Positions 25,630-34,822 of a stretch of 44,788 bases of DNA are shown here, one piece after another. How positions within the stretch are numbered: the first letter of the stretch is position 1; every line of letters begins with the position of its first letter. The position numbers were made by a program, and so were the translations under genes. The notes beneath the pieces were generated by a model that did not search any database, was not told where the DNA came from, and saw only the letters and a list, made by a program, of their open reading frames with translations. The stretch comes from Patescibacteria group bacterium (GTDB taxonomy: Bacteria > Patescibacteriota > Doudnabacteria > UBA920). The DNA is taken from NCBI GenBank assembly GCA_013387205.1, contig WARV01000013.1, positions 1 through 44,788 of the forward strand, written 5' to 3'.

Positions 25630-28600
25630 CTAACTTCTGGCTTCTACCTGTTCCTGCCCAACCAACTGATTCTGCCTATGATAAATCAACCAAGCTGAAA
25701 TAGCAAAGAACGTGAGCATGGCAATTGGCCAGGCCAGCCAGTGTGCAGGACATGGTTCATACCACCACCACAAAAGTCCTGCGGCAAAAATCGCAACCGG
25801 CAAAATGTAAACCCACCTGGTCACAACATTCCTAACGGCAAAGTAAGCCATATACAAAAGCAGCGCGTAAACCAAATAACCAATCCACCACCAGCTAATC
25901 GGCGTGCAAGTCTTAGCCGTCACTTCCACATTGTTAGTTTCGTTCTTAGTTGATTCGCCCAAAACTTCTCCTACTGGCTGCTGCGCAGGCTCTGTCACCG
26001 ACAGCTTGTTGATTATCGGCTTAGGAGCCACTGCCGGACTTCCAGTATTATCTTCGCTTGGGAATTGCAAGCCCTGGTAATTACTATAATCCGTTGTCCC
26101 TAAAACTTGTCCAGTTGGTTCAGCCGGATGACTGCCGTCTCCCCCACCGCCTCCTCCTCCGCTACCGCCTGAAGATGGTGTTGTTACGTTAAAGCTAACA
26201 GAAGCAGTGTTATTGGAAGAAACCGGATCCGGAATTCCTGAAGCGACTATCGCCTCATTAAGAATATTTTGTCCCGCGGTATTACTATTTACAGTTGCGG
26301 TTATCTGCAATGTCGCGCTGCTGTCATTGCTCAAAGTTCCCACGTCCCACAATCCGGTTACGTTGTCGTAAGTACCTTGCGTGGAAGAAGCAGAAACAAA
26401 AGTTAGAGTTGAAGGCAGGGTATCGGTTGCGGTTACATTAGTAGCGGCGTCCGGCCCGGCATTAGCCACGGTCAAGGTATAAACAATTGTATCGCCAGGA
26501 TTTGGAGAACTCTTATCTACGGATTTCGTAAGACTTAAATCTGATTTCGGAACATACATTACCACATCAGTTGAAGCAGTGTTATTTTCCGAATTTGGAT
26601 CAGGTATTGAACCGCTTATTGCGGCTGTGTTTGTCAAAGTTCCTGTGGCTTGTTCATTTATAGTGCCTTCCAAAACCAAAGTTACCGACGCGCCGTTAGC
26701 CAAGGTTCCAATATCCCACTTTTTTGTTTCTGTATTAAAAGATCCCGCGGTGGTGCTGGCGGAAACAAAAGTAATCCCGGCTGGCCAAACGTCATTAACT
26801 ACCACACCTTTGGCTAAATCCGGCCCGTTATTAGTCGCAGTTATCGTATAAAATACCGTATTACCAACTTTTACGCTTCCCTCAATGTTGGAAGTTTTTG
26901 TCACGGCCAAATTCGCGCTTTGGGAAGAATAAGTATTAGTGATTGTACAAGAATAAGTGCCAGCCAAGACCATGGTAATATGACCGCTTGAATCGCAATT
27001 ACCAGAGTAACTGGCAGCATAACCAGGTAAATTATTTTCAGAAATGTCATAGCTACCAGCGCTAAAATTATTCTGCTCCCCGCTAGTTACTGTGGTCGTT
27101 GCGGAGTCAGAAGCAACTAATAAAGTGAAATCAGAAACTTTAGCAGTACCACCTTCGTCATTCACAACTTTTTTCGTAACTGTCAGTTTGGCCGGAATAT
27201 CATCATTGGTTATTGTGCAAGTAACACCTTCTTTAGTTAAAGCGCCTTCGCAACCGTTGTAAGTTGCAGTGTATCCGGGATTTTCGACTTCAGTAACAGA
27301 ATAACTCCCTACTTCGGCTGTAATATTTTCACCCGGCGCTTCTGTGCCGGTTATTTTTGTTTTAGATGCGTTAGTTGCGCTTATATTGATGGTAAAATCA
27401 CTTGCTTTTGCCGTACCACCGTTATCATTTACCACATGCTTAATAATAGTAATTGTCCCGCGTTCTGGCGGCGGCCTGTGGAAGGTATTGGTAATTATAC
27501 AAGTTTTAACATCACCCAATCCTAATATTACGTTTCCATTACTATCGCAGTCTTGGCTGTAAGCGCCGACGTAAACTGGATACAAGCTATTTGATTCAGT
27601 AACTTTTACTGTCCCAACATTAAACCCGTTCTTCTCGCCACTCACCACAGGAACATCGTTAACGAACAAAGGAAAATCACTCACCTTCAAAAGTGTTTCA
27701 TTATCTCCATTATCAACAACCTTAATAACTGTCAATTTTGGCTGAATATCATCGCTTGTCAAAGTACAAGTCTTGCTTTCTCCTGTACCAATACTGCCAG
27801 AGCAGCCGGAAGTTGTATATCCAGCAGGTCCGGTTTCGCTAACGCTGTAGCTTCCGGCGTTCATGGTCACGGTCGTACCCGACAGACTACCTGGAAAAGT
27901 TGATGTTGAAACCTGAGCACCGGTTACAGCCATTGTAAAATCCCCAGGCTGCGCGGTACCGTCATAATTATTATTTACCTGCTTTATAACCGTCAGATGC
28001 GCCGGCTGGTCATCATTAGAAATAACACAAGTTTTGGTTTCACCAGCGGCAATATTAATATCGGTACAATTATTGTAAGAGGCGCTATAACCCGCTACAG
28101 TGCTTTCGTTTACGGTATATTTACCAGGCTGAACCGTTATTCTATTTTCACCGGTTGAATTAAATAAAGTATAACCCCCGCCATTTATGGCGAAAGAAAA
28201 ATCATCGACATGCCTGGTGCCGCCATTGTCGTTAGTCAATACTTTTTGCACAACCAATGTTCCAGTGGTTGGAATTTCCCTGTTTGTTATGGTACAAATA
28301 TAACTCTGGCCATTAACAACAGATCCACTGCAGCCACTTGAATAGCTTGCTGTATATTTTTGATCTTCAACCTCAGTTACCTGATAGGTTCCTGTACCTA
28401 TTATGACACTGGTTCCATTTGGATTCCCTGGAAAACTTGATGGATTAGGATTATTGCCTGTGATTGTAATTAAAAAATCAGATGGTTGTTTGTTACCGTT
28501 AATATTTACAACTTGCTTAATGACAGTTAGGTTTCCAAAACCAATCGCAGAAGCACTCATGGATCGATCGGTATTTCCTAAGTTACCCAAGCTCCATCCA

Positions 28601-29394
28601 TCAAGTCTCATATGATACGGAGAGCCGTTAATCCCCCCAGCAGACAAAGGTTCATTTGAGCTATCAAAGCCCCAATCCAATCTGCTTGCTATATGCCCAC
28701 CCCACGCAATTACCACAGTTGTAGCATTAGCTGTAAAACTGATAGTAATTTTTGTAGCTGATTGGCTTGTGGAAAGACTGCCCTGTGCAGCATAAGCCAC
28801 ATTGGTAATACTACCATTCCAAATTGTCATCAGTCTTTCAGAACCGGGTAAGTTGTTAAAACTTTGGGTTGGCATGTTTGCTACAGGAGACCCTGCTGAG
28901 CCAGGAACAGGAATCGGAAAAGTACTTGGAACACCGGAAACTCCGGTAACTCCATCAATAGGGCTTACCGATTCATTAATACGATCGTAACTGGTTAAAT
29001 AATCAATTGCGTGCTTGCCACCGTTTTTCGCATCATATTCCAGATTTAGTGTTATTGGGCTGCCAACTGGCAAATCTTTTAAAACAGCCCTGTAAGGAAT
29101 GGATTGTCCCTCGATATAATGGGAGTTTGAAGACCCAGCATTCCCATTTCCCCACGCTGAACCTGAACAATTTACGGGAGAAGTTGCCGACCCATTTCTG
29201 CATTGATCTAAGTCAACAGAAGACGATACTGCGTAAATGCTTGTTGGACCCAAAAAAGAAGCCGCCAGTGCCATAATGGCGAAAACATGAAAAGCTTTTT
29301 TGAGGTTTAATTTTGAAAAGTTCAACTTCCATGGATTTTTCTTATAATCCGGCACTTGTTTGATGACGAAGTGCAATATATTATTTTTTCTCAT
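25630..29394 (-). CDS. giant surface protein with SpaA/prealbumin-like and DUF11 repeats and C-terminal TM anchor
   Basis: 1254 aa; repeated TVIKxVxNDxGGTAKxSDFxxxI...CTITN units; two DUF11-like blocks (SDLSLTKSVDKSSPNPGDTIVYTLTVANAGPDAATNVTATDTLP); C-terminal hydrophobic segments. Confidence 0.85.
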   Translation of the reverse strand: MRKNNILHFVIKQVPDYKKNPWKLNFSKLNLKKAFHVFAIMALAASFLGPTSIYAVSSSVDLDQCRNGSATSPVNCSGSAWGNGNAGSSNSHYIEGQSIPYRAVLKDLPVGSPITLNLEYDAKNGGKHAIDYLTSYDRINESVSPIDGVTGVSGVPSTFPIPVPGSAGSPVANMPTQSFNNLPGSERLMTIWNGSITNVAYAAQGSLSTSQSATKITISFTANATTVVIAWGGHIASRLDWGFDSSNEPLSAGGINGSPYHMRLDGWSLGNLGNTDRSMSASAIGFGNLTVIKQVVNINGNKQPSDFLITITGNNPNPSSFPGNPNGTSVIIGTGTYQVTEVEDQKYTASYSSGCSGSVVNGQSYICTITNREIPTTGTLVVQKVLTNDNGGTRHVDDFSFAINGGGYTLFNSTGENRITVQPGKYTVNESTVAGYSASYNNCTDINIAAGETKTCVISNDDQPAHLTVIKQVNNNYDGTAQPGDFTMAVTGAQVSTSTFPGSLSGTTVTMNAGSYSVSETGPAGYTTSGCSGSIGTGESKTCTLTSDDIQPKLTVIKVVDNGDNETLLKVSDFPLFVNDVPVVSGEKNGFNVGTVKVTESNSLYPVYVGAYSQDCDSNGNVILGLGDVKTCIITNTFHRPPPERGTITIIKHVVNDNGGTAKASDFTINISATNASKTKITGTEAPGENITAEVGSYSVTEVENPGYTATYNGCEGALTKEGVTCTITNDDIPAKLTVTKKVVNDEGGTAKVSDFTLLVASDSATTTVTSGEQNNFSAGSYDISENNLPGYAASYSGNCDSSGHITMVLAGTYSCTITNTYSSQSANLAVTKTSNIEGSVKVGNTVFYTITATNNGPDLAKGVVVNDVWPAGITFVSASTTAGSFNTETKKWDIGTLANGASVTLVLEGTINEQATGTLTNTAAISGSIPDPNSENNTASTDVVMYVPKSDLSLTKSVDKSSPNPGDTIVYTLTVANAGPDAATNVTATDTLPSTLTFVSASSTQGTYDNVTGLWDVGTLSNDSSATLQITATVNSNTAGQNILNEAIVASGIPDPVSSNNTASVSFNVTTPSSGGSGGGGGGGDGSHPAEPTGQVLGTTDYSNYQGLQFPSEDNTGSPAVAPKPIINKLSVTEPAQQPVGEVLGESTKNETNNVEVTAKTCTPISWWWIGYLVYALLLYMAYFAVRNVVTRWVYILPVAIFAAGLLWWWYEPCPAHWLAWPIAMLTFFAISAWLIYHRQNQLVGQEQVEARS

Positions 29395-29454
29395 AACTTA
29401 AAAAATTAGTTGGTATTTTTTGTTTTACTCAATTTTTGTTTTTTTCGGCAATAT

Positions 29455-29646
29455 AAAAAACCTACGAAAAAAATCCGACTTTTCGTAGGCTGGAATAAAA
29501 AATAACCGGTCGTGGAGAAATTGTACCAATCATGCTGAAAGGCTTTTCTCCCTGTCCGGTTTCGCCACTGGCCCTGGTGCTTATCGAACTTTAATCATTT
29601 TCTGCACTCAATTGCAGCCATAAGGCGACCAATAATGGGGCTGCAA
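29455..29646 (-). promoter_or_regulatory. riboswitch-like leader of the surface protein gene with terminator
   Basis: TTGCAGCC/GGCTGCAA (29612-29619/29639-29646), AACCGG/CCGGTT (29504-29509/29556-29561), GGAGAAA/TTTCTCC (29514-29520/29545-29551), then terminator CCTACGAAAA...TTTTCGTAGG + T6 (29455-29489) 61 nt before the ATG. Confidence 0.6.
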
Positions 29647-29956
29647 TTTTAGGCTTACAGGAATAATATTTTATTTTTTTCCTTAAAAATTTGCCTATTT
29701 TTTATAGGTATATGTATTTTAGCCTTATTTAATTAAAAGTCAAGCAAAAAATATCCTAAAAAATAAGGCTATTTTTGCAAATTCTTTAAGATTTGCGAAG
29801 TTTTTAACCGCTTGTGTTTATAAGGGTTTATCAGAACTATTTATAAATGTTATTAAGCCCTAAAATATACCCCGATGTCAAAGTATCTTTTTGTCTCGCT
29901 TTTGCTTCAACACCCATATTTTGTTTAGTAATTGAAGATTGTAAAAACTAATAAAA

Positions 29957-29989
29957 AGAACGGGCTTCGTGCGGAAAGCCCGTTCTAGG
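29957..29989 (-). terminator. strong GC-rich terminator of the 30013..30891 gene
   Basis: AGAACGGGCTT...AAAGCCCGTTCT. Confidence 0.75.
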
Positions 29990-30012
29990 GTTGTTACTTG
30001 TACTTCTTGCGG

Positions 30013-30891
30013 TTAATTGCCGCCATCGACGTAGCTGACACAGGCACCCTGGTTCTTGAAAGGAGTAAGATCCTTACGGAACAGGTTCTGCCAGCCGCCA
30101 CCCTTGCAGTCGTTTATAGTTGCCGGAATCGCATAGGCGGTCATCTTGATTGCGGGCACATACGACGCCCAGCCGGTAGCATCTTCGCGAAAGACGCCGA
30201 CTTCGCCAGTGCTGTTGTAAAACGGCGCGTAACTGGTATTCATGAATACGCCGTTGGGATTAATATCAGTGCCGACAGATGGCGCCGACAGGTTGTTAAG
30301 CCCGACATTCAACGATTCGTACGGGCCGGGTTGATGCAATGGGTTGTAGCCCCACGTCTGGGTGTTGTAAGCGATGCCGAAAATGAGGGTATCCGGCAAT
30401 AGCACGGACGTGCCGCCCGGACCAGCTGTCCGAAGGTCGAATTTTATCTCAAACGCCTTGCCGTTGTAGCATTTATTGTCTGCAGCCGAGAACCACGCGG
30501 TTCCACATGATGGATCCGCTTCCGGGCGCCACAGCATGAGTAACTCCTTCGTCACGGTAATGAGCGGCGTGTGCGCTTTTGCCGTTGCCGCGTCCGCGTA
30601 GATGTTCAGCGTAATGGGATGGGTAAATCCTTCCGAAAGCATTGAAGGGTAATCGCTCTTTTTAGCCCAACTGCTCATGAGGACTGTAACATCCCCCGCT
30701 GCCCTGGCAGTGCCGGCGAGCTTGATTTGATCTCCGAATTCGCTGTTAGCGCAGCACTGAAATCCTTCACTCGGCACATTGCCTGGCACTGGGTTCGGAA
30801 TGCTGTTGTAAACGACCGTTTGCGCTGACACCACAGTGGCGCAAAGCAAGAAAAGAACCGCCGTAATGGCGGTAAGACAAGTCTTATTCAT
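30013..30891 (-). CDS. secreted hypothetical protein
   Basis: Signal peptide MNKTCLTAITAVLFLLCATVVSAQ; C-terminus DCKGGGWQNLFRKDLTPFKNQGACVSYV. Confidence 0.75.
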   Translation of the reverse strand: MNKTCLTAITAVLFLLCATVVSAQTVVYNSIPNPVPGNVPSEGFQCCANSEFGDQIKLAGTARAAGDVTVLMSSWAKKSDYPSMLSEGFTHPITLNIYADAATAKAHTPLITVTKELLMLWRPEADPSCGTAWFSAADNKCYNGKAFEIKFDLRTAGPGGTSVLLPDTLIFGIAYNTQTWGYNPLHQPGPYESLNVGLNNLSAPSVGTDINPNGVFMNTSYAPFYNSTGEVGVFREDATGWASYVPAIKMTAYAIPATINDCKGGGWQNLFRKDLTPFKNQGACVSYVDGGN

Positions 30892-30952
30892 CTGTTTCTT
30901 CCTTTTGGTTGTATTTGCTGTTAAGGCTCAAAATCGCCCAAATAGCCTGATA

Positions 30953-30981
30953 AATATAGTGTATTTGACTGATTTTGTCAA
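30953..30981 (-). promoter_or_regulatory. consensus sigma70-type promoter for 30013..30891
   Basis: TTGACA-17-TATATT on the minus strand. Confidence 0.8.
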
Positions 30982-30988
30982 TAGTACA

Positions 30989-31019
30989 CGAATAGCTCAA
31001 CCATCGGTTGAGCCATTCG
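30989..31019. repeat. GCTCAACC-ATC-GGTTGAGC hairpin
   Basis: CGAATaGCTCAACC ATC GGTTGAGCcATTCG; related copy at 34635-34661. Confidence 0.8.
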
Positions 31020-31026
31020 TGATGTC

Positions 31027-31065
31027 ACAAGGGGAACCCTGTATCTGATACAGGGTTCCCCTTGT
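31027..31065. repeat. 19-T-19 palindrome (ACAAGGGG...CCCCTTGT), copy 2
   Basis: ACAAGGGGAACCCTGTATC-T-GATACAGGGTTCCCCTTGT. Confidence 0.9.
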
Positions 31066-31100
31066 TTGATAATCGCTTGATTCTTGCTGCTTACTACTTG

Positions 31101-31433
31101 CTACTGTTTTAACCTATAAAACACTCCCTGCCCGATTTCCCCAACCTGCTCCAAAGCTCCCTTCTGTTCCAGTTCATTCAAATACCTTTCGGCCGACGCA
31201 TTGGAAACACCCAGCACCTTCTCCACTATATTATTAGTCAGCTCAGGATAATCTTTGGCCATCTCCAAAATCTTTTTGAGATGTTCCTGCTTTTGGTCAA
31301 CCTGTGCCTGGTTGATAATTTTCGCCTCAGCGTTCACACTGTGCTGTTCGTTTTTTTGCCGGACTCTCTTTAGCGATTCGAATATTATCCAAGCCAGAGC
31401 AAATCCCGCAAGAAAAAATATTGCATACCACAT
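31101..31433 (-). CDS. membrane-anchored winged-helix protein
   Basis: N-terminal TM YAIFFLAGFALAWIIFESL; C-terminal NNIVEKVLGVSNASAERYLNELEQKGALEQVGEIGQGVFYRL. Confidence 0.65.
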   Translation of the reverse strand: MWYAIFFLAGFALAWIIFESLKRVRQKNEQHSVNAEAKIINQAQVDQKQEHLKKILEMAKDYPELTNNIVEKVLGVSNASAERYLNELEQKGALEQVGEIGQGVFYRLKQ

Positions 31434-31481
31434 AATGTTACGTGTTAATGGTCTCTACCACAAAGATACTACTATTTCATG

Positions 31482-31589
31482 AAAAAAGCAAAAAAGAGCC
31501 CGGATTGCAGTAGCTAAATGACAATCCGGGCTTAGGTTCACCAAACGAGGAGGAATGTTTGGGAACACCTAAAAATACGCTTTCCTCCT
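31482..31589 (-). promoter_or_regulatory. leader with apparent H-type pseudoknot and terminator upstream of 31101..31433
   Basis: AGGTGTTCCCAAAC/GTTTGGTGAACCT stem whose loop (31548-31555) is complementary to 31582-31589; terminator AGCCCGGATTG...CAATCCGGGCT + T-runs. Confidence 0.6.
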
Positions 31590-31640
31590 TAATATATTAA
31601 ATGATATAATTTTAATGCCTACTGGCAAAAAAGAGGGTTT

Positions 31641-32090
31641 ATGAGCACGCAACTTGCAAAAGGTGTTAGCCTGGAAAACGGCTTAGAATTGGTATCGCCC
31701 GATGGTAAACGATTCAAGATCGCCTATATCAAAGGACGGCTTGCAATCTTAACATCCACGCCGGACATTACTGTGGTCATTCCCGTTAAAAAATACTCGC
31801 TCGGTTTCCTCAACACCAGCACCCCAGTTAACGGCAACACGGCTTATATTTCCGTGGAAGTCGAAGGAAAAAACCAAGGACTGCACCATTCAGTAGAGGT
31901 CACTGTAGGCAACTCCTCCACCGGGACAAAAACTGACCCTATCTTCCAGCCGCCTAAGATGATAGTCAGGGCCAACGAAACAATGAACGGAACCGTTGAC
32001 ATCTCTTTCTATTCGCCCTGGCGCACCACTTCGTCTATGGGAAAGTTGAGGGGTGATTTTCCCCCTTCAGGTACGAGGCAGTTTGCATGA
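31641..32090 (+). CDS. hypothetical protein (149 aa)
   Basis: SD GAGGG; TATAAT at 31605-31610; followed by a perfect palindromic terminator. Confidence 0.7.
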   Translation: MSTQLAKGVSLENGLELVSPDGKRFKIAYIKGRLAILTSTPDITVVIPVKKYSLGFLNTSTPVNGNTAYISVEVEGKNQGLHHSVEVTVGNSSTGTKTDPIFQPPKMIVRANETMNGTVDISFYSPWRTTSSMGKLRGDFPPSGTRQFA

Positions 32091-32102
32091 GGAAAATCTT
32101 AG

Positions 32103-32140
32103 AGCCATTCGAGCACGCGTGCTCGAATGGCTTTTCTTTT
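32103..32140 (+). terminator. 30-bp spacer-free palindrome with T-rich tail
   Basis: AGCCATTCGAGCACG|CGTGCTCGAATGGCT + TTTCTTTTT. Confidence 0.85.
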
Positions 32141-32347
32141 TGCGCCGCTAAGACAATAGCTTATATTCGACGGAAATTGAAAACAAGACTTACTTAAGGC
32201 AAATTAATTTAAGCTGCGCTGATTGTTGTTTTAAAAACAACAATTATTTTTTTTTATTCCAAAATTAAAACAGCTTTTGTCCTGAGCCGGCCAATTTTAT
32301 TGTATTGCAAAAAAAAGTTTGTTACCATAAAATTCCAAACTAAAAAA

Positions 32348-32458
32348 ATGGGGAAAAAATTACTAACAATTAAAAAAATCGCTTTAAGCGCTAATCCCGA
32401 AGCATTCTTCGGCGGCGCTTTTTCATTTTCCTATTTTTGGGTTTGGGCAGAACAATAA
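32348..32458 (+). CDS. 36-aa small peptide
   Basis: MGKKLLTIKKIALSANPEAFFGGAFSFSYFWVWAEQ; ends 30 nt before the next gene. Confidence 0.35.
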   Translation: MGKKLLTIKKIALSANPEAFFGGAFSFSYFWVWAEQ

Positions 32459-32488
32459 ATATTAACCCAAAAGTAATTTTATTAAAAC

Positions 32489-34537
32489 ATGAAAAGTCGA
32501 ACTCTTCAAACTCTTCCAAAACCAAAAAACAAATTAATAAAAAACCTTAGCTTAGCGTTTTTATTGTCGGCAGTTTTAATTGCGCCTTTTGCCAAATTGG
32601 GACATAATACCGTCCCAACCGCGCAAGCTGCCACGCTCACCGGCTACTCCTTGAATAACTTAAGGAGCATAGACGTGATGAAATACACCAAAGACACCAT
32701 GGCCAACCAGCCGTCAGACACGGTCATTAATAATTTGGTAAATACCGTTGCCGGCATGAACGTAAATTATATCGCCGTCTCTATCCCTATGGATCCGGAC
32801 AGCGATTACCCGGCCGGCAGCAAGCCTAGCCCCAGAACTGCTTACCAGGTCACCCAAAAATGGGCTGATGCCATCCACCAAAAAGGATTGCACGTCATTT
32901 GGCGCGGCACCTGGTCGGGCATAGAAGGCATTTATGGCTTTCCAAAGCGCGTGGGCAGTAACCGCTTCCCTGTGGGAACCGCGGCCAGCGCGCCGACTGA
33001 CGGCAGCAATACCTGGCTCGGCAAAACTTACCAATATATAGTGAATAACCCGTCGTTCTTTACAGACGGCGACATTTGGGCGCCGCTGCCGGAAAGGACA
33101 GAAGGGATATTTTCTGACAGCACTTCGTTCATCCCGTCCGACGGAGCCGGCCTTCAAGCCAACTACACCAATTTCTCAACTGACCTGAAAAAAACTTCGG
33201 ACGCGGCTTTCGCTAAAATCGGCAAAAACATGCTGACCGGCATGACTGCCAATAATTATTCAGAAGTCATGAGCACCTGGCTGCCACAATCTTTGTTTGA
33301 CGCCACTGGCGTTACGGCCATCGACTACTACGGCATTAACCACACGCCGCAAGAAGTCGACAGCGACTTGAGGAAAATGTATGCCATGCACGGCAAGCCA
33401 ATCTTCTTGCAGGAATGGGGAGATTATTGGAACCAAAATATGAGCCAGGCAGACAGGACCAATTATCTGAACCAGATTTACGCAGTCTTGCAAAAACTTT
33501 CCAGTGATGGAGTTTTGGCCGGCTTTAACTATTGGGGAGGATGGGATAATAATGCGGAAGGCGTGCTGACTAGAAGCGGCGATAATTTTGCCTTAAACTA
33601 CAGGGGGCAGATTTTATCTAACTTCTATAAATCATTCAGTTCAAACCCAACGCCAACACCTACGCCGACCCCCACACCAACACCCACTCCAACTCCTACC
33701 CCTACTCCGACTCCAACCGCTCCTCCAAGCAGCACATCTTGCCCTGCTCCGGCAAATAACGCCTTTACCGGCTGTTATTACAACGGACAAAACTTTAACA
33801 CACTCGCTGCAACCAGGACAGATAATGCCATCAACTTTGACTGGAACAGCGGAAGTCCAATTAGCGGAGTGTCTGGAAACCTTTATTCGGTCAGGTGGGA
33901 AGGCAACTTTAACTTCAACGGAGGCGACTACACCTTTAATATGACCAGCGACGACGGCTCGAGGTTATATATAGACGGCCAATTGGCCATTGATATGTGG
34001 CGCGACCAGGCAGCCACGACCAAATCGGTCACTAAAACTTTGACTGCTGGCACCCATGATATCAAAATGGAATACTACCAGGCTTTTGGTGGCGATATAG
34101 CCAGGCTAAACTGGAGCCAAAGCTCATCTGCTCCAGCACCCACCACTCCTCCAACCACACCTCCTGTTACCACAAGCGGGTTTACAGGCAGCTACTATAA
34201 AGGCACTAACTTTAACCAGCTGTTAATGACCAGGAACGATACCACTATAAACTTTAATTGGGGCAGCGGTTCGCCCGCTCCAATAGTTCCGGTCGACCAG
34301 TTTTCCGCGCGCTGGGTTGGTGATTTCAATTTCAATCCCGGCACATACACTTTCTATTTGAATTCCGATGACGGATCGAGATTGTATATAGACGGGCAGC
34401 TGGTTTTGGACTGGTGGTCAGATCATGCTTCTGGCACCCGAACCGTCACCAAAACTTTGTCCGGCGGTGTTCACAACATCAAAATGGAATACTATGAAGC
34501 TTACGGCGGTGCCGTGGCTAAGTTGTATTGGCGGTAA
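32489..34537 (+). CDS. secreted GH clan A-like protein with PT linker and two PA14 domains
   Basis: Signal peptide; TIM-barrel-like core with PIFLQEWGDYW; (PT)n linker; two blocks FTGxYYxGxNFN...DDGSRLYIDGQL... Confidence 0.8.
   Translation: MKSRTLQTLPKPKNKLIKNLSLAFLLSAVLIAPFAKLGHNTVPTAQAATLTGYSLNNLRSIDVMKYTKDTMANQPSDTVINNLVNTVAGMNVNYIAVSIPMDPDSDYPAGSKPSPRTAYQVTQKWADAIHQKGLHVIWRGTWSGIEGIYGFPKRVGSNRFPVGTAASAPTDGSNTWLGKTYQYIVNNPSFFTDGDIWAPLPERTEGIFSDSTSFIPSDGAGLQANYTNFSTDLKKTSDAAFAKIGKNMLTGMTANNYSEVMSTWLPQSLFDATGVTAIDYYGINHTPQEVDSDLRKMYAMHGKPIFLQEWGDYWNQNMSQADRTNYLNQIYAVLQKLSSDGVLAGFNYWGGWDNNAEGVLTRSGDNFALNYRGQILSNFYKSFSSNPTPTPTPTPTPTPTPTPTPTPTPTAPPSSTSCPAPANNAFTGCYYNGQNFNTLAATRTDNAINFDWNSGSPISGVSGNLYSVRWEGNFNFNGGDYTFNMTSDDGSRLYIDGQLAIDMWRDQAATTKSVTKTLTAGTHDIKMEYYQAFGGDIARLNWSQSSSAPAPTTPPTTPPVTTSGFTGSYYKGTNFNQLLMTRNDTTINFNWGSGSPAPIVPVDQFSARWVGDFNFNPGTYTFYLNSDDGSRLYIDGQLVLDWWSDHASGTRTVTKTLSGGVHNIKMEYYEAYGGAVAKLYWR
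33648..33720 (+). repeat. low-complexity Pro-Thr linker coding repeat
   Basis: PTPTPTPTPTPTPTPT encoded by varied codons. Confidence 0.9.
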
Positions 34538-34586
34538 ACAAGAATCCAGAATATGGAAAGAAGCTAAAATTCAGGAGCAATCAAAC

Positions 34587-34621
34587 AAGGGGCATCCTTG
34601 CGTAGCGCAAGGATGCCCCTT
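34587..34621. repeat. 16-TAG-16 palindrome (AAGGGG...CCCCTT), copy 3
   Basis: AAGGGGCATCCTTGCG-TAG-CGCAAGGATGCCCCTT. Confidence 0.9.
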
Positions 34622-34634
34622 ATAACATCTGATA

Positions 34635-34661
34635 AATGGCTCAACCGTGGGTTGAGCCATT
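34635..34661. repeat. AATGGCTCAACC-GTG-GGTTGAGCCATT hairpin
   Basis: 12-3-12 perfect inverted repeat. Confidence 0.9.
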
Positions 34662-34697
34662 CATTTGCCCATATTTATTGACTTTTCTTAACCCCGT

Positions 34698-34739
34698 TAA
34701 TTCTTCCTAACTTGACGGCCGTCAAGTTAGGAAGAATTA
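34698..34739. repeat. 42-bp perfect spacer-free palindrome
   Basis: TAATTCTTCCTAACTTGACGG|CCGTCAAGTTAGGAAGAATTA. Confidence 0.95.
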
Positions 34740-34822
34740 GTAAAACAACCATATTCCCGCATATTCTCGGAGAACGGGCTAAAGTTTGGTTTCCGGAAAT
34801 TAACGTTTGACCGATTTTGGAT

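Noticed and set aside
29500-29600. Cobalamin riboswitch on the plus strand (GCCACTGGCC text)
   Set aside because: No B12-box core and no downstream plus-strand gene; the terminator and gene order favour the minus strand.
33648-33720. (CCNACN)n repeat as a regulatory element
   Set aside because: It is simply the coding sequence of a Pro-Thr linker between enzyme core and PA14 domains.
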